Shown here piece after piece: positions 41,339 through 49,190 of a stretch of DNA of 64,000 bases. Below the pieces are notes generated by a model. It was not told where the DNA came from, did no database searches, and was given only the letters and a program-made list of their open reading frames with translations. Position 1 is the stretch's first letter, and each line of letters opens with the position of its first letter. The position numbers and the translations under genes were made by a program. The stretch comes from DAIOEK01 sp036746315 (GTDB lineage Bacteria; Chloroflexota; Anaerolineae; Anaerolineales; Anaerolineaceae), in assembly GCA_036746315.1 (NCBI GenBank), contig DAIOEK010000010.1, positions 1 through 64,000 on the forward strand, read 5' to 3'.

Positions 41339-43459
41339 ATGAAGAAAACATTAATCATAGTTGGTTTGGTAATCGGGCTGGCATTTATTATTGCCGCCTG
41401 TCAGCCAGCCCCTACATGCCCTGAAGCTACTCCCTGTCCGGAAGCGCCTGCTCAGCCCGCTCCGGCAGAGGAAGCCAACGTTCCGTTTATGGCGGACTGG
41501 CAGGCTTCGGGTCACGCAGATGCAGAATCGCCCGCATTCACCCACTGGAACGAAGAAAACCCGCAGGAAATCCCCACCACCTGTGCCAAGTGCCATAGCG
41601 GCACCGGCTTTGCAGATTACGTAGGTGCGGATGGCAGCGAAGCGATGAAAGTCGACAATGCCGCCGCCGTGGGCACCGTGATTGCCTGCGAAAACTGCCA
41701 CAGCGAAGCTGCGGCGAGTTTATCCACGGTGGTCTTCCCCTCCGGTGTTGAGATCACGGGATTGGGCAAAGAAGCTGTTTGTATGACCTGTCACCAGGGT
41801 ATGGCATCCAAGGTCCAGGTCGACCAGGCAGTCGAAGGTCAGGATCCTGATACGGTGAATACAGAGTTAGGCTTTACCAATATCCACTACTATGCTGCCG
41901 CGGCAACAGTATACGCCGGTGAAGTAATGGGTGGATATCAGTATGAAGGAAAAGCCTACGACTCACGCAATGATCACGTAGCCGGTTACACCACCTGCGT
42001 GGATTGCCACTCATCCCATTCACTGGAAGTTAAAGTGAATGAATGCTCTCACTGCCATACCGATGTAAAGGCAGTGGAAGACCTCAAGAACGTTCGAGAA
42101 CCTTCTTCATTGCAGGATTACGACGGCGATGGCGATACCCAGGAAGGTATGTTCTACGAGATCGAGGGCATGCAGGCAGCCCTGTACGGCACCATCCAGG
42201 CGTATGCCAAGGATGTCGCCAAGGCGCCGGTTGTCTACACCAAAGACGTATACCCATACTTCTTCGGCGACACCAATGCCGATGGTGTAACGGATGAGGC
42301 GGAAGCTGTTTACGCTAATGCTTACAAGTCCTGGACACCGCGGCTGCTGGAAGCTGCTTACAACTATCAGCTCTCCATCAAAGACCCCGGCGCTTTCGCA
42401 CACGGCAACAAGTACATCGTTCAACTGCTCTTCGATTCAATGGAAGATCTGAACACCGTACTGCCCACCCCGGTGGATATGTCTGCGATGCATCGCGATG
42501 ACAGCGGACACTTTGCCGGCAACAGCGAAGCCTTCCGTCATTGGGATGAAGAAGGCAAAGTCGAAGCTGCATGTGTCAAGTGCCACCAGGCGGAAGGAAT
42601 TCCGCAGTTCATTGAAAATGGCACGAACATCGCCATGCCGGCCAGCAATGGCTTTGCATGCACCACCTGCCATAACGCTGAGGCTTTCCCGGCGCTTTAC
42701 GAAGTTGCGAATGTCACCTTCCCGAGTGGCGCTGTGCTGACCTTCGGCGAGGGCGATCCCAACAACCTGTGCATGATGTGCCACCAGGGTCGTGAATCCA
42801 GTGTGAGCGTGGCAAAATCCGTTGCCGGTTTGGACCCCGATACTGCATCGGATAAAGTTCGCTTCCGCAACGTACACTACTTTGCCGCCGGTTCGACTTT
42901 GTTCGGTACCGAAGCCAAGGGCGTGTATGAATACGAAGGCCAGACCTATGCCGGTCGCTTCATGCATGTGGAAGGCTACCAGACCTGCTCCAGCTGCCAC
43001 GACGTTCATAAACTGGAACCCAAAGTAGCTGCCTGCACCGGATGCCACCAGGTCGATGATCCCGAAAAGATCCGCATGGAACAGGTGGATTATGACGGTG
43101 ATGGCGACGTGACCGAGGGCATTTACGGCGAAGTGGAAACCATGAAAGAGAAACTGTACGCAGCCATCCAGGCGTATGCCAAGGATAAACTGGGTACGGG
43201 TATCCTCTACGATGGAAATGCCTATCCGTATTTCTATCTGGATGCCGACAATGACGGTAACCCGGACAAGAATGATCAGGGTGGCGCCATTTCCTTCAAT
43301 GCATGGTCACCGCGCCTGCTCTTTGCCGGTTACAACCTCCAGTACGCCATGAAAGACCCCGGCGCATTCGTCCACAACCCGACGTATGTAATGCAGGTCC
43401 TTTATGACAGCATTAAAGATCTGGGTGGTAGCGTGGCTGGCATGACCAGACCCGAGTAA
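41339..43459 (+). CDS. Decahaem c-type cytochrome lipoprotein, internally duplicated
   Basis: A 706-residue lipoprotein (lipobox IIAAC near residue 20). Ten CxxCH motifs start near residues 82, 117, 148, 220, 236 and 412, 441, 478, 550, 566. The second five repeat the first at an offset of 330 residues (324 for one), so the protein is a tandem duplication of a pentahaem unit. Each half ends in a haem-free stretch with Asp-rich calcium-type loops (DYDGDGDTQEG, DTNADGVTDEA, DADNDGNPDKN) and a shared SPRLL/TPRLL-DPGAF motif. It should lie on the outer cell surface, as an electron conduit or reductase; the partner is unknown. AGGAG lies ten bases before the chosen ATG; an ATG three codons earlier is too close to it. 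It needs the adjacent ccm operon. Confidence 0.92.
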   Translation: MKKTLIIVGLVIGLAFIIAACQPAPTCPEATPCPEAPAQPAPAEEANVPFMADWQASGHADAESPAFTHWNEENPQEIPTTCAKCHSGTGFADYVGADGSEAMKVDNAAAVGTVIACENCHSEAAASLSTVVFPSGVEITGLGKEAVCMTCHQGMASKVQVDQAVEGQDPDTVNTELGFTNIHYYAAAATVYAGEVMGGYQYEGKAYDSRNDHVAGYTTCVDCHSSHSLEVKVNECSHCHTDVKAVEDLKNVREPSSLQDYDGDGDTQEGMFYEIEGMQAALYGTIQAYAKDVAKAPVVYTKDVYPYFFGDTNADGVTDEAEAVYANAYKSWTPRLLEAAYNYQLSIKDPGAFAHGNKYIVQLLFDSMEDLNTVLPTPVDMSAMHRDDSGHFAGNSEAFRHWDEEGKVEAACVKCHQAEGIPQFIENGTNIAMPASNGFACTTCHNAEAFPALYEVANVTFPSGAVLTFGEGDPNNLCMMCHQGRESSVSVAKSVAGLDPDTASDKVRFRNVHYFAAGSTLFGTEAKGVYEYEGQTYAGRFMHVEGYQTCSSCHDVHKLEPKVAACTGCHQVDDPEKIRMEQVDYDGDGDVTEGIYGEVETMKEKLYAAIQAYAKDKLGTGILYDGNAYPYFYLDADNDGNPDKNDQGGAISFNAWSPRLLFAGYNLQYAMKDPGAFVHNPTYVMQVLYDSIKDLGGSVAGMTRPE

Positions 43460-43476
43460 CCCTTTTTGTGCAGTAC

Positions 43477-43513
43477 AAAAAGCTCTCCTTCCTTGAGTAG
43501 GAGAGCTTTTTTG
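43477..43513 (+). terminator. Terminator of the decahaem gene
   Basis: A 13-bp stem AAAAAGCTCTCCT (43477-43489) and AGGAGAGCTTTTT (43499-43511), then T. The A/T flanks make it bidirectional in principle. Confidence 0.9.
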
Positions 43514-43543
43514 TTGGGAAGATTGCTCAAAAAAGGGTATAAT
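43514..43543 (+). promoter_or_regulatory. Promoter of the second ABC-F gene
   Basis: TTGGGA (43514-43519), an 18-base spacer and perfect TATAAT (43538-43543). Transcription from about 43550 gives a leader of about 138 bases. Confidence 0.6.
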
Positions 43544-43570
43544 CAGACCAGATCAAATCTGGAGCAACCG

Positions 43571-43591
43571 ATGACGGGCACTAACCTCTAA
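43571..43591 (+). CDS. Six-residue leader peptide MTGTNL of the ABC-F attenuator
   Basis: ATG ACG GGC ACT AAC CTC TAA, preceded by GGAG six bases upstream, as good a ribosome site as real genes here have. It sits between a small hairpin CCAGAT-CAA-ATCTGG (43548-43562) and the terminator stem at 43641-43670. Short translated leaders of this kind control many antibiotic-resistance ABC-F and erm genes by ribosome stalling. That it is translated is inferred. Confidence 0.55.
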   Translation: MTGTNL

Positions 43592-43640
43592 ATAAAGCGT
43601 ATTTTTCGGGTGGATTTCCCTGGTCTTTATTGTATTTACG

Positions 43641-43676
43641 ATAAACCGGCGGCAGACTGCCCCGGTTTATTTCTTT
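43641..43676 (+). terminator. Attenuator terminator in the ABC-F leader
   Basis: ATAAACCGG (43641-43649), a bulged C, GGCA-GAC-TGCC (43651-43661) and CCGGTTTAT (43662-43670) form a 13-bp stem followed by TTCTTTAA. It ends only 12 bases before the ABC-F Shine-Dalgarno/ATG region. CTGGTC and CTTTATT just before it can pair with GACCAG and AATAAAG earlier in the leader, giving an alternative fold. Confidence 0.6.
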
Positions 43677-43687
43677 AAGAGGTTAAG

Positions 43688-45322
43688 ATGCTTTCTGTTA
43701 ACAAACTATCCAAATCCTATAATTTGAATCAAATATTCCGCGACGTTTCTTTTTCCGTACGCGCCGGCGAAAAAATTGGATTTGTCGGACCGAACGGCTG
43801 CGGAAAAACAACCCTGCTGCGCATCCTGAACGGGGAGGAAAAGCAGGATGCCGGCACATTCCAGTTTCAGCCGGAAAACCTGAAGCGCGCATATCTGCCG
43901 CAGGGTTATCAGCCCGATGATGCCGAGACCATTCAGCAATTCGTGTACCGCCGGCTGGATATTCCCCCGCACCTGGATGCCGAATTGGAGCGCCTGACCC
44001 TCGCGTTGAGCCGCAATCCGGCGGATGATGCCATCGCCTCGGCGTATGATCAGGTGCTGAAATTGATCGCTGCTGCTGCTGCGCTGGAAGCGGAAATTCA
44101 CAAGGTGCTGCATGGGCTGGGGTTGGATCAACTGGGTTGGGACTTTCCGGTGGAGAAGTTGAGCGGCGGGCAAAAGACGCGCCTGGTGCTGGCAGGTACG
44201 TTGTTGCTGCAGCCCGATCTGCTCATGCTGGATGAGCCGACCAACCATCTGGATATCCAGATGCTGCAATGGCTCGAAGACTGGCTGCTGGCTTTCCGCG
44301 GCGGGTTGCTGCTGGTATCCCATGACCGCGTCTTTTTGGACCGCGTTTGCACCGCGATCCTGGAGATGGATGCGGCGACTGGAAAGACCCGAATGTATGC
44401 CGGGAATTACTCGCAATACTTGGATGAAAAAGCCAGGGAACAGGAGCGCCAGTGGACTGCCTTCCAGGACCAGCAGGAAGAAATCCGGCAATTGAAGGCT
44501 GCCGCCGCCCACCTGCGCAATATTGCCAAATTCAGGGTGGGCGGCAAGGCTGACAGCGGTGATAAGTTCGCCAGAGGATTCTTTGCCAACCGCGGGAAAG
44601 CCACCGTGGGACGGGCGACCCAGATTGAAGAACGCATCGATAAGATCCTCAGCGAAGAAAAGATCGAAAAGCCGGGTGCGCAGTGGCAAATGAAGCTGGA
44701 TTTCAACGGCGTGCAGCAGACCGGGCGGGATGTGCTGATACTGGAAGATGCCAGTATCGGTTACCCGGAGCGGCTGCTCATTCGACCCACCCGGGCCGTG
44801 TTATCCTATGGGGCGCGCTGCTGCCTGATCGGTCCCAACGGATGCGGCAAGACCAGCCTGATCAAGACCATCCTGGGCGATCTCCCGCCGCTCTCGGGCG
44901 GCATCCGCCTCGGCTCCCAGGTGAAACCGGGCTACATGGAACAGGACCAAAAGAGCATCCGCGACGAGGACACTGCATTGAGCTATCTGCAATCCATCGC
45001 GCCGATGAACGAGACGGCAGCCCGGACCTTTTTGCATAAATTCCTCTTCAGCGGGGATGATGTGTTTACGCCGGTCTCCCGGCTGTCATTTGGCGAAAGA
45101 GCCCGCCTGATGCTTGCCGGTCTGTCTGCCAACGGCAGCAATTTCCTCATTCTGGATGAGCCGTTGAATCACCTGGATATCCCATCGCGCAACCGGTTCG
45201 AACAGGCGCTTTCCGGTTTCGAGGGTACCATCCTGACGGTGGTGCACGACCGCTATTTCATCCGGCATTTCGCTACAGAAATCTGGGAAATTGCCGATGA
45301 CCGCATAAGAATGGAAAAATAA
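43688..45322 (+). CDS. ABC-F ATPase, possible ribosome-protection protein
   Basis: A 544-residue twin-ABC protein without membrane segments. Domain 1 has GPNGCGKTTLLRILNG, LSGGQKTRLVLAG and LMLDEPTNHLD. Domain 2 has GPNGCGKTSLIKTILG, a variant signature LSFGERARLML and LILDEPLNHLD. The interdomain linker near residues 235-320 includes GGKADSGDKFARGFFANRGKA, a basic stretch typical of ABC-F linkers that reach the ribosomal exit region. The leader peptide and terminator upstream suggest induction by translation inhibitors, which favours an antibiotic-resistance role over housekeeping. The alternative is a constitutive translation factor. Confidence 0.85.
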   Translation: MLSVNKLSKSYNLNQIFRDVSFSVRAGEKIGFVGPNGCGKTTLLRILNGEEKQDAGTFQFQPENLKRAYLPQGYQPDDAETIQQFVYRRLDIPPHLDAELERLTLALSRNPADDAIASAYDQVLKLIAAAAALEAEIHKVLHGLGLDQLGWDFPVEKLSGGQKTRLVLAGTLLLQPDLLMLDEPTNHLDIQMLQWLEDWLLAFRGGLLLVSHDRVFLDRVCTAILEMDAATGKTRMYAGNYSQYLDEKAREQERQWTAFQDQQEEIRQLKAAAAHLRNIAKFRVGGKADSGDKFARGFFANRGKATVGRATQIEERIDKILSEEKIEKPGAQWQMKLDFNGVQQTGRDVLILEDASIGYPERLLIRPTRAVLSYGARCCLIGPNGCGKTSLIKTILGDLPPLSGGIRLGSQVKPGYMEQDQKSIRDEDTALSYLQSIAPMNETAARTFLHKFLFSGDDVFTPVSRLSFGERARLMLAGLSANGSNFLILDEPLNHLDIPSRNRFEQALSGFEGTILTVVHDRYFIRHFATEIWEIADDRIRMEK

Positions 45323-45424
45323 CCTTGCCGTCATTTGCCAGTGGCGGCGCTGGTTTTGCAGTATTCCACAGAATACGGCGATTCCCTTCCCGGGGATGAT
45401 AGAATTAGCATAAGGTGGTTGTAC

Positions 45425-46234
45425 ATGCGTAAATCAACATTGGCATTGCTTTTATTACTGGTATGGATCGTTTCAGGCGCCTGTGCGCCGCTGGAACGGA
45501 TTCAGGCGCGCCGGATGACGGCGACCGCAACCATGTGGACGCCTACTTTTACCCCTACGCCCACGGATACCGCCACGCCCACCTTTACCCCTACGCCGAC
45601 CTTCACCCTCACACCCACGGAAACTCAAACCCCCACAGTCACGCCGACTCCCACGGTGACCGATACGCCCACCATTACCCCCACAGCCACGTTCGCGTTC
45701 CCCGAAGTGGTGGTAAACACACAGGCGCACTGCCGTTACGGACCTTCCAAGGCATATCTGCATGCCGCCGACCTGTATGCCGGTGACCGGGGCACAGTGC
45801 GGGGACGCTTCCGTTACAGCAACTGGCTGTACATCAAGTTCGATAAACTGAATTACTTCTGCTGGGTATCCCCTTCGGTGGTGGAAGTTTCCGGCGATGT
45901 CACCACCGTCTACTATACCGAACCCAATTTGCAAAGCATCGGCAGCAACCAGTACGGTCCGCCGAAGAACGTCAGCGCCAAACGGGACGGCAACAAGGTG
46001 ACCATCACCTGGAACCAAATGAAGATGACCAAGGATAAGGACCGCGGTTATTTCATCGAAGCCTGGGTCTGCCAGGATGGGGCTTATCTGTGGTGGACGG
46101 TGTCCTTTCCCGATCAATACACCACTTCGTACACCGTGAAGGACGAACCGGGCTGCGGCGAACCTTCGCAGGGTGAAATTCTGACGGTGGAAAAGCACGG
46201 TTACTCGGAACCGGCCACCATCCCCTGGCCGTAA
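45425..46234 (+). CDS. Lipoprotein with Thr-Pro repeat stalk and SH3-like domain
   Basis: A 269-residue lipoprotein (lipobox VSGAC, Cys 17). Residues 35-92 form a Thr/Pro repeat stalk (TPTFTPTPT units) that should hold the domain away from the cell. Residues 95-155 resemble the next gene's SH3-like domain, with HCRYGPSKAYL matching its MCFYGPSKAYL, and the C-terminal ~90 residues a fibronectin-like beta domain with cysteines. An AAGGTGG ribosome site precedes the ATG. It is adjacent to, and clearly paralogous with, the next gene, one base away. Function unknown; cell-surface binding is plausible. Confidence 0.8.
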   Translation: MRKSTLALLLLLVWIVSGACAPLERIQARRMTATATMWTPTFTPTPTDTATPTFTPTPTFTLTPTETQTPTVTPTPTVTDTPTITPTATFAFPEVVVNTQAHCRYGPSKAYLHAADLYAGDRGTVRGRFRYSNWLYIKFDKLNYFCWVSPSVVEVSGDVTTVYYTEPNLQSIGSNQYGPPKNVSAKRDGNKVTITWNQMKMTKDKDRGYFIEAWVCQDGAYLWWTVSFPDQYTTSYTVKDEPGCGEPSQGEILTVEKHGYSEPATIPWP

Positions 46235-46235
46235 T

Positions 46236-47045
46236 ATGTCCCGGAAAACCGGATTTCTCTTTTTGATCTGCTGCCTGTTGCTGGTTTCGTTTGCCTGCTC
46301 CGCCCCTGCACAACTGGCGGAACTGCTGGCAACGTCCACGAATACGCCCACTGCCACCGCGACGCCAACCAGCACCAGCACTTCGACGGATACACCCACT
46401 GTTACGCCAACATCAACCCACACCCCTACGCCCACCTCCACCCCCACCGCAACGCATACATCCACACCCTCCATCACGCCGACCTATGCCGTCATCCGCG
46501 GTGTGGTTAATGAGGAACACGTGATGTGCTTTTACGGCCCATCCAAGGCGTATTTGTATAAATATGGACTGTTGGGTGGCAACCGGCTGGAGATCATCGG
46601 CTTCTTGCCGGATACGGGTTATATCGAAATCCGCGCCATCGGCGGCAACAATCCATGCTGGATGAACATGAAGTTTATGGATATCCAGGGCGACATTCAA
46701 ACCGTGCCGACGGTGGACCCGTACACTTTGAAACTGCCCCGATCGCCTTTCTACGGGGCACTCGGGTACGTTGCCGCCCACCGGAAGGGGAATGAAGTTA
46801 CCATTTCCTGGGATGCGCTTGTGCTGCGGGCGGGGGACGATTCCGAGCAGGAACCCTACCTTGTGGAAACCTGGGTGTGCCAGTCGGGGAAGCTGATTTT
46901 TATCCCTCTGGGCGTATACCAGACGCAGGCAACGGTGATCGATGAGCCCGGCTGCGACCAGCCATCCTTCGGCAGGGTGTATGGGGTTGAAAAACACGGT
47001 TACACACCCTATTTAAAGATCAACTGGCCGCCTTATGAAGACTGA
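46236..47045 (+). CDS. Paralogous lipoprotein with Thr-Pro repeat stalk
   Basis: A 269-residue lipoprotein (lipobox VSFAC) with the same plan as the gene before it: stalk at about 33-84 (TPTVTPTSTHTPTPTSTPT), CFYGPSKAYLYKYG domain, then a beta domain ending EPGCDQPSFGRVYGVEKHGY, which parallels EPGCGEPSQGEILTVEKHGY of its neighbour. It starts one base after the previous stop and is translationally coupled. The pair arose by tandem duplication, and the sequences have since diverged widely outside these motifs. Confidence 0.8.
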   Translation: MSRKTGFLFLICCLLLVSFACSAPAQLAELLATSTNTPTATATPTSTSTSTDTPTVTPTSTHTPTPTSTPTATHTSTPSITPTYAVIRGVVNEEHVMCFYGPSKAYLYKYGLLGGNRLEIIGFLPDTGYIEIRAIGGNNPCWMNMKFMDIQGDIQTVPTVDPYTLKLPRSPFYGALGYVAAHRKGNEVTISWDALVLRAGDDSEQEPYLVETWVCQSGKLIFIPLGVYQTQATVIDEPGCDQPSFGRVYGVEKHGYTPYLKINWPPYED

Positions 47046-47195
47046 TTTTCAATTGCGCCAACCGGTATTGTAATTTTCTACAGTTTGTGGTAACATAACC
47101 TAACAGCGTTTATCGAAGGCGTCCCTTCGGGGCGCTGTTTGTGTTCTAAACGCGCCATTAGGTGGGTATCCACGTTCGTTACAGGGTAAAACAAA
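47046..47195 (+). promoter_or_regulatory. greA upstream region with hairpin
   Basis: Bases 47103-47145 pair CAGCG with CGCTG around an inner CCC-TTCG-GGG, followed by TTTGTG. It may terminate the lipoprotein pair or lie in the greA leader. No clear promoter boxes were found. Confidence 0.35.
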
Positions 47196-47657
47196 ATGCC
47201 AATAACTTTCCTGACACAAGAAGGCTTTGAAAAGTTACAAGAAGAATTGGAATATCTGCGCTCAGTCCGCCGGCAGGAAATTGCCAACCGGTTGCATGAA
47301 GCCATGGAAGGCGGTGAACTCATTGAGAACGCCGAATACGAAGATGCCAAGAACGAGCAGGCTTTCGTGGAAGGGCGCATCAAGGAACTGGAAATTTTAC
47401 TGGCGACTGCGCGGGTGATCACGGATGAAGAAAAGCACGATTCTGTGCAGGTGGGCAGCAAGACAAAAGTGGTGGAAGCAGGCGGCGCGCCGGAAAATTA
47501 TGTGATCGTTGGCGCAGCGGAAGCTGACCCGCGCAACGGTAAGATATCCAATGAATCGCCGCTGGGCAAGGCGTTGATCGGTCACCGCGCCGGTGAAACG
47601 GTGAAGGTGGAAGCCCCCGGCGGATCATTCGATATCCAAATTGTCAGCGTGGAATAA
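47196..47657 (+). CDS. greA: Transcript cleavage factor GreA
   Basis: A 153-residue protein of normal length. The N-terminal coiled coil (1-75) ends in the acidic tip EGGELIENAEYEDAKNEQ, which here reads GGELIEN instead of the usual GDLSEN but keeps acidic residues. The FKBP-like C-domain includes VGSKTKVVEAGG, DPRNGKISNESPLGKALIGH and GGSFDIQIVSVE. It rescues backtracked RNA polymerase. The ATG follows AGGGTAA. Confidence 0.93.
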   Translation: MPITFLTQEGFEKLQEELEYLRSVRRQEIANRLHEAMEGGELIENAEYEDAKNEQAFVEGRIKELEILLATARVITDEEKHDSVQVGSKTKVVEAGGAPENYVIVGAAEADPRNGKISNESPLGKALIGHRAGETVKVEAPGGSFDIQIVSVE

Positions 47658-47681
47658 CCCCTTCTCAATCAGATAAATAAA

Positions 47682-47706
47682 GGACCCGGCTCATCAGCCG
47701 GGTCCT
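47682..47706. terminator. Bidirectional terminator between greA and the binding-protein gene
   Basis: A 9-bp stem GGACCCGGC (47682-47690) and GCCGGGTCC (47697-47705) with loop TCATCA, flanked by AAA and TGTTG. Confidence 0.85.
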
Positions 47707-47727
47707 GTTGTTTGCCTGTATCAGATT

Positions 47728-48501
47728 TTAATCACCGGCAAGCCATTTCTGTTCCAATTCCTGGATCAAGCCCTTCGCCTGGACTTTCGCCAGACCGTCG
47801 TTGATCTTGTTCAGCAGATCGGTGTTGGTTTTGCATACCGCGATGCCGTAGCTCTCGTCGGTGAAGACATCGCCAACGGTCACAATATCATTGGAATTGA
47901 CCTGTACGAAGGCCAGCGAGGTGGGGTAGTCGGCGACAACCGCATCCACTTGTTTGTTCACCAGGTCCTGGAATGCCAGGTCGACAGTATCATACGCCTT
48001 CACTTCGGCATTTGCAATTTTTTCGGCTTCGATGGCGCCGGTGGTGCCCAATTGCACACCGATTTTCTTGCCCACCAGGTCGTCGGGACCCTGAATATCG
48101 GTGGTTGCTTTGTTGATGGTGACGATCTGCCCCGCGTTGATGTATGAATTGCTGAAGGACATCTGTTTGGCGCGGTCTTCGGTAATGGTGATGGCGGAGA
48201 TGGCGGCATCGTACTGGCATTGGGCTATACCCGTCAGCAGCGGGTCAAAACCCACGTTGACCAATTCGATTTGCAGCCCGGCTTCTTCTGCGACCGCGTT
48301 GATCAAATCAATATCAAAACCGACCAATCCCTTGGTTGTTTCGTCGACTGTTTCGAACGGAGGGTAAGTGGCGTCTGTTGCAACACGCACAACGCTGGGG
48401 GTATTGGTGGGTTGGCTGCCTGCAAAACCCGAGCAACCGGTCAGAATAATGGTACTAAGGACCAGGACAATAACGACTTTGTTAAGGATGCTTGTTTTCA
48501 T
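47728..48501 (-). CDS. Amino-acid ABC transporter substrate-binding lipoprotein
   Basis: A 257-residue family 3 binding protein. Signal peptide and lipobox ILTGC (Cys 23), then VVRVATDATYPPFETVD, GLVGFDIDLINAVAEEAGL, AISAITITEDRAKQMSFSNSY, and the late DESYGIAVCKTNTDLLNKIN are the family motifs for polar or basic amino acids. No permease or ATPase gene is near, so it is an orphan component. GGAGAGAAG precedes the ATG. Upstream on the same strand come a 13-codon ORF, a terminator and a strong promoter, suggesting leader-mediated control. Confidence 0.88.
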   Translation of the reverse strand: MKTSILNKVVIVLVLSTIILTGCSGFAGSQPTNTPSVVRVATDATYPPFETVDETTKGLVGFDIDLINAVAEEAGLQIELVNVGFDPLLTGIAQCQYDAAISAITITEDRAKQMSFSNSYINAGQIVTINKATTDIQGPDDLVGKKIGVQLGTTGAIEAEKIANAEVKAYDTVDLAFQDLVNKQVDAVVADYPTSLAFVQVNSNDIVTVGDVFTDESYGIAVCKTNTDLLNKINDGLAKVQAKGLIQELEQKWLAGD

Positions 48502-48541
48502 TCTTCTCTCCAGAAAATTAGAATTTTTTATGATTGTTTGT

Positions 48542-48583
48542 TCAGTGATCGGTTAAAAAATGTTTCATTCCTTCCAAATGCAT
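48542..48583 (-). CDS. Candidate 13-residue leader peptide
   Basis: An ATG-to-TGA frame reading MHLEGMKHFLTDH, preceded at five bases by GGAGGAGG, the strongest ribosome site in this region. It ends 41 bases before the binding-protein ATG and lies just after the U tract of the hairpin at 48630-48654. It could couple translation to the downstream gene or act as a sensor. Expression is inferred from the ribosome site only. Confidence 0.5.
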   Translation of the reverse strand: MHLEGMKHFLTDH

Positions 48584-48623
48584 AGGCGCCTCCTCCGTGA
48601 TGTTTACTCCAATGCTTGAAAAT

Positions 48624-48774
48624 AAAAAATCTTCCTTGAAATTCTCAAGGAAGACCTTTTTGCTCTGGAATATCTTTCTGATTCTCTACATAAGCAAAAC
48701 AGACCTGCCCTTGAGGGCTTGGCTGCCGGGACGCTTATGATGACGAGGGGTCAGATTGATGTTTAACATATTGT
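48624..48774 (-). ncRNA. Candidate structured RNA: independent small RNA or riboswitch-type leader
   Basis: Transcribed from the promoter at 48780-48807, the minus-strand RNA forms a rod of nested stems: TCTGA/TCAGA (48755-48751 with 48681-48677), CATAAGC/GCTTATG (48739-48733 with 48695-48689) and an apical GCCC-TCAA-GGGC (48718-48715 with 48710-48707), separated by unpaired bulges. It is closed by a perfect 10-bp terminator stem TCTTCCTTGA/TCAAGGAAGA (48654-48630) and six U. Length is about 150. I do not recognise it as a named riboswitch, SRP RNA, tmRNA or RNase P RNA. A long rod with an internal bulge recalls 6S RNA, but no diagnostic sequence supports that. Confidence 0.6.
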
Positions 48775-48779
48775 GCTTG

Positions 48780-48807
48780 ATTTTAAGGGTTATTGTCTCA
48801 ATGTCAA
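48780..48807 (-). promoter_or_regulatory. Near-consensus promoter of the structured RNA
   Basis: On the minus strand TTGACA (48807-48802, perfect -35), a 16-base spacer and TAAAAT (48785-48780). Predicted start near 48774. Confidence 0.7.
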
Positions 48808-48839
48808 GCGCAATGTCCCGCAATATTGGACAAATCGAC

Positions 48840-48868
48840 AAATTGGTTGGGCCAATTTCCGTTATAAT
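48840..48868 (+). promoter_or_regulatory. Operator-like dyad and -10 upstream of the small membrane protein gene
   Basis: A perfect 7-bp dyad AAATTGG-TTGGG-CCAATTT (48840-48858) directly precedes TATAAT (48863-48868) and occupies the place of a -35. It may be an activator or repressor site. Confidence 0.5.
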
Positions 48869-48968
48869 GACTTCTGCCCGGGTTCCGCCAGGGTTTTCCC
48901 GGAAAGATGGAAATCTGCGGCTGTATGACAGGCAATCATTGCGATATTGATGTTTACCAGGTGAGTAG

Positions 48969-49190
48969 ATGGAACCACAAAAACAACCCCCCGTACCGGT
49001 GCTTTCGACCATTCTTATGGCGATCTTCCTGAGCGTGCTTTGCGTGATCTCGCTGGTGATCTATCTGGCTTTGAGCTGGCAAAACCCGATCTGGACGGGC
49101 AACGTCAAATTGATACTGAGCATCGCCGCCGTGGTGATGCTGGGGGTGTTGGCCGGATTGATGGTGTTGTATCGTAAAATAACCCGTTAG
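48969..49190 (+). CDS. Small two-helix membrane protein
   Basis: A 73-residue protein of unknown function. Two hydrophobic segments lie at about 12-31 (LSTILMAIFLSVLCVISLVIY) and 45-66 (LILSIAAVVMLGVLAGLMVLY), with a proline-rich start and a basic end (RKITR). The promoter-like element at 48840-48868 and GTGAGTAG before the ATG support it as a gene. Its last four bases overlap the convergent rnz gene. Confidence 0.65.
   Translation: MEPQKQPPVPVLSTILMAIFLSVLCVISLVIYLALSWQNPIWTGNVKLILSIAAVVMLGVLAGLMVLYRKITR

Noticed and set aside
45540..45690. Thr-Pro codon repeats as a CRISPR or DNA tandem repeat
   Set aside because: They are coding repeats of a protein stalk; there are no constant repeats with unique spacers anywhere in the window.
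48624..48774. Naming the structured RNA as 6S RNA
   Set aside because: Only the rod shape agrees; the length is short and no diagnostic sequence was found.
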